In this document: positions 51,652-56,522 of the stretch, piece after piece | Layout: each line of letters starts with the position of its first letter | How positions within the stretch are numbered: the stretch's first letter is position 1 | DNA from: Chloroflexota bacterium | Lineage (GTDB): Bacteria > Chloroflexota > Dehalococcoidia > Lucifugimonadales > UBA3495 | NCBI GenBank assembly: GCA_028875055.1 | Contig: JAPPGG010000011.1 | Coordinates: 1 to 56,522 of the forward strand | Direction of reading: 5' to 3' | DNA length: 56,522 nt | Notes under the pieces: model-generated | The model's database searches: none | Seen by the model: the letters and a program-made list of their open reading frames with translations, nothing else | What the model was told of the DNA's origin: nothing | Translations under genes and position numbers: made by a program

Positions 51652-52410
51652 TTAAGTCCCCAGATAGGCTGAAATCACTTCCGGCTGATTCAGGACATCT
51701 TCGACTTCACCCGCAAGGAGCAGTTTCCCCCCGTCCAGGACGATCAGGTGGTCGGCCATCTCCCGCACGATCTCCATATTATGGGAAACGAAGATAATGG
51801 TGCGTCCCTGATCCCGCAGGTCCTTGAGCAGGACCTTGACCCGTTCCAGCATCTGGGGAAACAGTCCCGCGAAGGGTTCGTCCAGGAGATAAATGTTCAC
51901 GTTCAGGGCCATCGCCCTTCCAATCTCCAGGAGTTTTCGCTGCCCGTACGACAGGTCCATGGCCAGGGAGTCTTTCTTTTCCCACATGCCCACCTGCTCC
52001 AGGATTTCCTGCGCCCTTGCCCGATGCTGGCGGCTTGTGCGCTCAAATACCGCGGACCAGAACTTGCGGGTGGTGAGGACTACGAGAATGTTGTCCAATA
52101 CGCTGATCTGGTCGAACAGCCGGACCTCCTGGAAGGTGCGGGTAATGCTGTGGTCAGGAGTCTCATAGGCGTGGATGGTCCGAAGCCGCTGGCCGTCTAT
52201 GACCACTATGCCGTCGTCCAGGGGCAGGGTACCGCTGAGCAGGTTTATCAGGGTTGACTTGCCGGAACCGTTGGGGCCCACGATGCTGGTCACCCCCCGC
52301 CGGGGTATGGAAATACTCAGCCCGTCAACTGCTGAAACTCCCCCGAAATGCTTGGAGATGTCGAGAGTTTCCAGGATATAGTAATCATTCTGACTGGCGT
52401 TATTACTCAT
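51652..52410 (-). CDS. livG: Branched-chain amino-acid-type ABC transporter ATPase LivG
   Basis: The product is 252 residues from ATG 52410, chosen because GGAAGG is 8 bases upstream and the start overlaps the livM stop by 4 bases (ATGA), a coupling overlap. The longer frame to 52581 is not supported. Walker A is GPNGSGKST, signature LSYGQRKLLE, Walker B YLLDEPFAGL, and H in FVSHNMEIV. Confidence 0.92.
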   Translation of the reverse strand: MSNNASQNDYYILETLDISKHFGGVSAVDGLSISIPRRGVTSIVGPNGSGKSTLINLLSGTLPLDDGIVVIDGQRLRTIHAYETPDHSITRTFQEVRLFDQISVLDNILVVLTTRKFWSAVFERTSRQHRARAQEILEQVGMWEKKDSLAMDLSYGQRKLLEIGRAMALNVNIYLLDEPFAGLFPQMLERVKVLLKDLRDQGRTIIFVSHNMEIVREMADHLIVLDGGKLLLAGEVEDVLNQPEVISAYLGT

Positions 52411-53462
52411 AGCTTGAACCTTCCGACGAGGCCCTGGGGCCTGAACACCATCAATACTACCAGCAGTACGCCCAGCACCACCTGGCGCGCCTGACCCACG
52501 TATTCCTGGGGCAGGAAGGGCAGGAATCGCATACCCTCCTCCAGCAGTACGAAGGCCAGGGCCCCCAACAGGGAGCCCCAAATGGTGGCCAGTCCGCCGA
52601 GAATAACTATGGACACCAGGAGTATGGACTCAAGAAGTATGAAGGAATTGGGGTCAATGAAGGTGGTCCAGCTGGAGAACATGCCACCGGCCAGTCCGGT
52701 CATCATTGCCGATATCACCCAAACTGCAAGCTTGTAGTGGGTGACGTGGTACCCGAATACCTCTGCCACCTGCTCGTCCTCCCGAATGGCCTTGAGCACC
52801 CTGCCGAAGGAAGACGAAACGATAAACCAGGAAATTCCTATGACAATGGCCAGCAGAACCAGGGAGACGAGCATTAGTTCCAGTTCAGTGTCGAACACCC
52901 AGCTGCCGATCTGGGGACGGGCGACATCGTGAATACCGAAGGCCCCGCGGGTCAATACCCGGAGGTTGAGAAATACGTTGAAGGATATTATCGCAAAGCC
53001 AAAGGACACCAGAACATAAATGTCGTCGCGGAACCGGTTGAAGGCTATGCCCACCAGCAGCGCAACCAGCCCCGCCACCAGCGCGGCCACGGGAAGGGCG
53101 GCGAAAAAGGGCCAGCCAAAAGTCGGAATCTCTCCTGTACGCAGGTTCTCGTAGGAGGTGGTGGAAGTCAGGATAGCTACAGTATATGCCCCCAGCCCAA
53201 AGAACCCGATGTGGCCGACCGAAAGCAGCCCGGTATAGCCCACTACCAGGTTCAGGCTGATGGAGAGCATGGCCCAGATGCCGAACACCGTGGTCAGGGT
53301 TACGGCAAAGGTCGCCCCTTTCAGAAGCATAAAGACCAGGGCGCACAGGATGATCAGCAAGTTGGCCCACAGTTCGATGTTGCCCCGGGACAGGGTTAAG
53401 GCTTCCCGGGGGTCCCGCAAAATGCCTGTGAGTCGCTGCCAGCCTGGAAGGTTCTCGTTCAC
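52407..53462 (-). CDS. livM: Branched-chain amino-acid-type ABC transporter permease LivM
   Basis: This 351-residue permease starts at GTG 53462 with GAGGAAG upstream. It has about 8-10 hydrophobic segments, the LivM motifs LSISLNLVVGYTGLLSVGHIGFFGLGAY (given in parts: SLNLVVGYTGLLSVGH and GFFGLGAY), GRVLKAIREDEQVAEVFG (coupling helix facing the ATPases) and a conserved LLVSIVILGGLATIWGSLLGA, in part GGLATIWGSLLGA. It is encoded 4 bases after livH. Substrate may be branched-chain amino acids or other small organic acids or amides. Confidence 0.92.
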   Translation of the reverse strand: MNENLPGWQRLTGILRDPREALTLSRGNIELWANLLIILCALVFMLLKGATFAVTLTTVFGIWAMLSISLNLVVGYTGLLSVGHIGFFGLGAYTVAILTSTTSYENLRTGEIPTFGWPFFAALPVAALVAGLVALLVGIAFNRFRDDIYVLVSFGFAIISFNVFLNLRVLTRGAFGIHDVARPQIGSWVFDTELELMLVSLVLLAIVIGISWFIVSSSFGRVLKAIREDEQVAEVFGYHVTHYKLAVWVISAMMTGLAGGMFSSWTTFIDPNSFILLESILLVSIVILGGLATIWGSLLGALAFVLLEEGMRFLPFLPQEYVGQARQVVLGVLLVVLMVFRPQGLVGRFKL

Positions 53463-53466
53463 AGTT

Positions 53467-54816
53467 TTACTTCCTCGGCAGAAGGCCCTGGGGCCAGAAA
53501 GAGAGAAAGAGGATTAACAACCCGAACGCCACAACGTCCTTCCACTCGCCGGCCAAATCCCAGATGGCGAACTGTTCGATCAGACCCAGCACGAAGCCGC
53601 CCAATATGGCCCCGTACAGGTTGCCAATGCCCCCCACCACGGATGCTATCCAGCCCTTCAGCAAGAGCAGCAGACCCATGCGAGGCTGGATGGCCGTGTC
53701 ATGCCCGCTGAGTATTCCGGCCATGGCCGCAAAGGCGGTGCCAACGAAGAAAACGATTGCCACTATGACGGTGGTATTGATGCCGACTACCCTGGCAACC
53801 TCTTCGTCGTCGCCTATGGCGCGTACCGCCCGGCCAAAGGAGGTCCACTTGAGGACCGAGAAAAGCGCCAGGAATCCCGCAATGGCCGTTCCAATGGCGA
53901 AGAAATTGAAGCCCTTGATGTTGGCCCCACCGATGGTCCACGGGACACTGCCGAAGGGGTCCGGAAGAGGTCTGGGGGCGCTCTGGAAGACGATGGAAAT
54001 GCAGGCGGTGAGAGCCAGCAGGATGCCCAGGGAAGCCACCAGCATTATCAGCGGGGACCGGGACCGCTGCCGCATTCGGACGTACAAGCCTCGGTACAGG
54101 GCAAGGCCGACCGTCCCGGCCAGCAGGCAGGAAACTGCCCAGCTGAGGTACAACTTGCTGCCCGGCGAGTTCACAAGTATCAGGCCAAGGGTGATAGCCA
54201 GGGCCCCACCGGACAGGATGGCAATCAGCAGGCCCGCTCGTGGGCCCCTGCCACCGCTGACCCGGTCGTACAGGTACTTGATGCCCCACAAGGCCGCGAC
54301 TCCGATGGCTACGGCTGCGACGGGACCAAAGGTAATGTGGAGGTAACTGGGAAAGGTCAGGACGAGCCCGGTGTAAATCCCTATGGCCATGGCCAAGGCC
54401 CCACCGACAATTCTGAGCGCCGTGGCATCAACCCGCTCTTTGAATCTGCCGTAGAAGGCGGTGTGAATCACCCAGGCCGCCACTCCGGCGACCACCATGG
54501 CCAGTATAATGTTTACGACAGGGGTGTTTACCTGGTATTGACCGCCCAGCCACTCCTGGGATCTCAAGTAGAAAACGCTGTAAGCTCCCAGGGCGGCGGC
54601 CGCGCCGTAGTAGAGGTCGAAGAACCAGACGGTGCTGTAAACCAGGGTGAACCCGATAGCCATAAGGGCGTAAATCGCCCCCACTGACAACCCGTTAAAC
54701 CCGAACTGCATCGCCTGCTCCGGCGAAGAAATAGCTCGCCAGCCGATGTAAATGAGCACAATGGCTACCAGAAGGGTCGCTATCAGCCTTTCGGTGCGGG
54801 AAAAATAGCTCAGCAA
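53467..54816 (-). CDS. livH: Branched-chain amino-acid-type ABC transporter permease LivH, enlarged
   Basis: This permease is 449 residues (TTG start at 54816) against about 290-300 for typical LivH. The N-terminal core (GFNGLSVGAIYALMAIGFTLVY in parts: FNGLSVGAIYALM, AIGFTLVYS) and the C-terminal core (SSVLKWTSFGRAVRAIGDDEE, in part SFGRAVRAIGDDEEVARVVG; LLKGWIASVVGGIGNLYGAI in part GWIASVVGGIGNLYGAILGG) are conserved. Between them, about residues 105-245, lies an extra segment with roughly four hydrophobic helices (for example IVGGALAMAIGIYTG, GLLIAILSGGALAI). The N-terminus may start later at an ATG near residue 35 (MQFGFNGLSVG). Membrane subunit of the importer. Confidence 0.85.
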   Translation of the reverse strand: MLSYFSRTERLIATLLVAIVLIYIGWRAISSPEQAMQFGFNGLSVGAIYALMAIGFTLVYSTVWFFDLYYGAAAALGAYSVFYLRSQEWLGGQYQVNTPVVNIILAMVVAGVAAWVIHTAFYGRFKERVDATALRIVGGALAMAIGIYTGLVLTFPSYLHITFGPVAAVAIGVAALWGIKYLYDRVSGGRGPRAGLLIAILSGGALAITLGLILVNSPGSKLYLSWAVSCLLAGTVGLALYRGLYVRMRQRSRSPLIMLVASLGILLALTACISIVFQSAPRPLPDPFGSVPWTIGGANIKGFNFFAIGTAIAGFLALFSVLKWTSFGRAVRAIGDDEEVARVVGINTTVIVAIVFFVGTAFAAMAGILSGHDTAIQPRMGLLLLLKGWIASVVGGIGNLYGAILGGFVLGLIEQFAIWDLAGEWKDVVAFGLLILFLSFWPQGLLPRK

Positions 54817-54889
54817 GAATAATTCGCCTGTTTCCTGGTTGTATTTCTAGTTTAACCTACATTGGTGTTGGTTTGCCGCTACGACGGGT

Positions 54890-55017
54890 TGGACCGCAGG
54901 GCAATCCAGTCTTAAATGGAGACTGATACATTAAACAGTGGTCACGTAGCTCTGAGCCGGGCCGAAGGGCTCGGAGTGTGACAGTCAGTTAAGGCGCGAT
55001 TGCCCTGGGCTGGACCG
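54890..55017. repeat. MITE-like element, family C, with 7-base target duplication
   Basis: The element at 54897-55010 begins CAGGGCAATCCAG, with TTAA nearby, and ends CGCGATTGCCCTGGGC, whose reverse complement carries the same CAGGGCAATC. It is flanked on both sides by TGGACCG (54890-54896 and 55011-55017), a likely 7-base target-site duplication. It separates livK from livH. Confidence 0.7.
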
Positions 55018-55177
55018 CTGTCCCGTTCCTGAATATCTGACCGAGTCATTCTCACGCTTTGGAGGTTGCCTGCGGTCCCCGCCATATCGCTTGGTGATAC
55101 CGGCGTAATGGGAGAATAAAGGTTGGCGCGGATGTGGGGCGATACGGCGGCAAGCGTCGCTCACTCTTCAAGAACGA

Positions 55178-55210
55178 GGGGATTGGCCGAATCGCAGCTG
55201 GCCAATCCCC
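55178..55210 (-). terminator. Hairpin after livK (attenuator-like)
   Basis: GGGGATTGGCC (55178-55188) pairs perfectly with GGCCAATCCCC (55200-55210) around an 11-base loop. On the minus strand it follows the livK stop directly and precedes livH, with no strong U-run (TCGTTCTT). It may reduce readthrough, so that the binding protein is made in excess over the permease and ATPases. Confidence 0.6.
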
Positions 55211-55238
55211 TTTCCTGATCGGGTTGCTGAAATCTCGG

Positions 55239-56420
55239 CTACGGGGTAGGAGCGGAACCCAGGACTCGGTAGCCGTTGTTTTCCTCGGTCCTTTCGCTTA
55301 GCGGGAGCACTTCCACTACCGCGTTGGAAAGCCCCTCTACTTCGCCATTACTGTCGAAGGTGTAGCCGTCCCCGATGGTGCCGTTCCAGGTGAGGCCGTA
55401 GAGGCAATCCCGGAAGCCGTCGGCATCCTGGTCATCTCCCGTCTGCTCCAGGCAGTGAGCCGCGATGTGGACTGTATCATAGGCGGACCCTATGAACCAG
55501 GGAAGAGTAACGTAGCCATATCGAGTCCGGAAATTGGCCAGGAACTCCTTGCCTTTCTGGGTTTCCAGGTCGGGACTGGGAATTATGGCCTTGACGCCGG
55601 AGGCTGAGTCACCGGCAATCTCCAGGGCAGTGGTTCCCGTAGGTACTACCTCGGTGTAAAAGGGGCCGGTGTATCCCAGTTCCCGGGACTGCTTGATAAT
55701 GGTACCGCCGGTAAATTCGGACTGGGCTGCCAGCAGGACCGCGTCCGGATTTTCGCCCAGGAGCTTGGTCAACTGGGTCCTGAAGTCGGTGACATCGGAA
55801 GCGTACTTCTCGGTGGCGACTACCGTGCCTCCCAGCTTTTCAAACTGTTCCACCGAAGTCTTCTGGACACCTTCGGCGTAGTCGGTACTCTCGTTGATGG
55901 TGGCGAGGTTCCGGACGCCGTCAACCCACATGGTATTGCCGGCATCTACTCCCAGCTTTGCGTCGTTGATTGCCGTACGGAAGATGTAGTCTCCCGCGCC
56001 TTCAATGTCGGGGCTGGTTGCCGACGCCGAGAAAAGAACGACGCCGTCCTCTTCCGCCAGGGGCGCCGCCCCGAGCATGGCTCCACTGCAGGAGGTTCCC
56101 AGGATTATCTTGACACCATCCACGTCGGTGAGCTTGTTGTAGGCGGTTATGGCGTCCTGGGCTCCGCACTTGGAGTCTTCCACGACCAGTTCCAGGGGTT
56201 TGCCGTTAATGCCGCCGGCATCGTTGATTTCCGCGACGGCCATTTCCTTGGACTGGTTGATTACTGTGCCGTAGGTCTCCCCTGGCCCCGTTAGTGACTC
56301 CATAACGCCGATCTTGAACGCTTCGTCGTCGGACTCGCCCAGACCGCAGGCGATACTGGCCATTAGTAGCAGAACCAGCAGGCTTGCTGTGGCTGCCAAT
56401 CGATACATCAGCTTATTCAT
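55239..56420 (-). CDS. livK: Branched-chain amino-acid-type ABC transporter substrate-binding protein
   Basis: The product is 393 residues from ATG 56420, with GGAGGGGACGGG just upstream. The signal peptide (MNKLMYRLAATASLLVLLLMASIACG, in part LLVLLLMASIAC) ends at a cysteine with a lipobox-like context, so it is probably a lipoprotein. The periplasmic-binding type I fold shows FKIGVMESLTGPGETYG, NQSKEMAVAEINDAGG and INGKPLELVVEDSKC. Ligand set may include branched-chain amino acids, amides or aromatic acids. It is separated by a MITE and a hairpin from livHMGF, which are transcribed in the same direction. Confidence 0.92.
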   Translation of the reverse strand: MNKLMYRLAATASLLVLLLMASIACGLGESDDEAFKIGVMESLTGPGETYGTVINQSKEMAVAEINDAGGINGKPLELVVEDSKCGAQDAITAYNKLTDVDGVKIILGTSCSGAMLGAAPLAEEDGVVLFSASATSPDIEGAGDYIFRTAINDAKLGVDAGNTMWVDGVRNLATINESTDYAEGVQKTSVEQFEKLGGTVVATEKYASDVTDFRTQLTKLLGENPDAVLLAAQSEFTGGTIIKQSRELGYTGPFYTEVVPTGTTALEIAGDSASGVKAIIPSPDLETQKGKEFLANFRTRYGYVTLPWFIGSAYDTVHIAAHCLEQTGDDQDADGFRDCLYGLTWNGTIGDGYTFDSNGEVEGLSNAVVEVLPLSERTEENNGYRVLGSAPTP

Positions 56421-56522
56421 CCCGTCCCCTCCTTGTTCTCTTGCGATACCTGACATCTTTTTTATCATACCTAGTAGCCCAAAACTATTGAATTGATGGG
56501 TAAAGAGACCTGAGCTTGATGC

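Larger units (their letters stand above)
54817..55238. other. Region between livH and livK
   Basis: It holds a family C repeat flanked by 7-base direct repeats (54890-55017) and a hairpin next to the livK stop (55178-55210). No gene or RNA was recognised. Confidence 0.55.

Noticed and set aside
1-56522. tRNA, rRNA, tmRNA, phage or transposase genes
   Set aside because: I scanned for T-loop, anticodon and typical integrase or transposase motifs and saw none that hold up; mobility evidence is limited to MITE-like repeats.

Overview
The window reads as a high-GC, gene-dense bacterial chromosome. The best fit is a Chloroflexota lineage of the SAR202/Dehalococcoidia type. That placement is inferred from gene content: many luciferase-like flavin monooxygenases, amidase-type hydrolases, Rieske/HpaB/LigB ring-cleaving enzymes, small zinc-ribbon proteins and Chloroflexi-like DnaG and RpoD. 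There is no rRNA to test it.

Layout. 1-3.9 kb holds a GuaB3-type IMPDH homologue, a UGSC-family selenoprotein read through an in-frame UGA (with a SECIS-like hairpin), a TIGR00266/AIM24 protein and a protein of the kind found beside UGSC genes. 4.3-13.2 kb carries a zinc-ribbon protein and the replication/transcription core dnaE, dnaG, rpoD. 13.7-17.6 kb has two small unknown proteins, a CorC/HlyC-type CBS membrane protein and glmU. 17.7-22.8 kb has a GatC-like/amidase pair, a small-protein/aspartic-protease pair, a cupin, an alpha/beta hydrolase and a luciferase-like monooxygenase (LLM). 22.9-29.5 kb has a flavin-dependent halogenase homologue, an LLM fused to an Mrr_N-like winged helix, another LLM, an SMP-30-like beta-propeller and a maleylpyruvate-isomerase-like protein. 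29.7-46.7 kb is a catabolic region: ThuA-like, M19 dipeptidase, amidohydrolase, PaaK-like ligase, GH15 hydrolase, ThDP enzyme, zinc alcohol dehydrogenase, SDR, HpaB-like hydroxylase, Rieske oxygenase, LigB dioxygenase and an S51 peptidase. 46.7-49 kb is hisF-HAD-hisIE. 49.2-56.4 kb has a GlcG-like protein, a cyclase-family hydrolase and a complete branched-chain amino-acid-type ABC importer (livK, livH, livM, livG, livF on the minus strand).

Functional picture. Housekeeping islands alternate with an accessory set suited to oxidising and hydrolysing diverse or recalcitrant organic matter (flavin, Rieske and extradiol oxygenases, CoA ligase, dehydrogenases, amidohydrolases), with an ABC importer for small carboxylated or amino compounds. 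Intergenic spaces hold at least five families of short dispersed or inverted repeats, several with terminal inverted repeats like MITEs; one supplies the stop codon of the Rieske oxygenase gene.

The strongest non-routine observations are the UGSC selenoprotein locus, the LLM/Mrr_N fusion, and the halogenase homologue that keeps all three signature motifs. No tRNA, rRNA, CRISPR array, transposase or phage gene was recognised.
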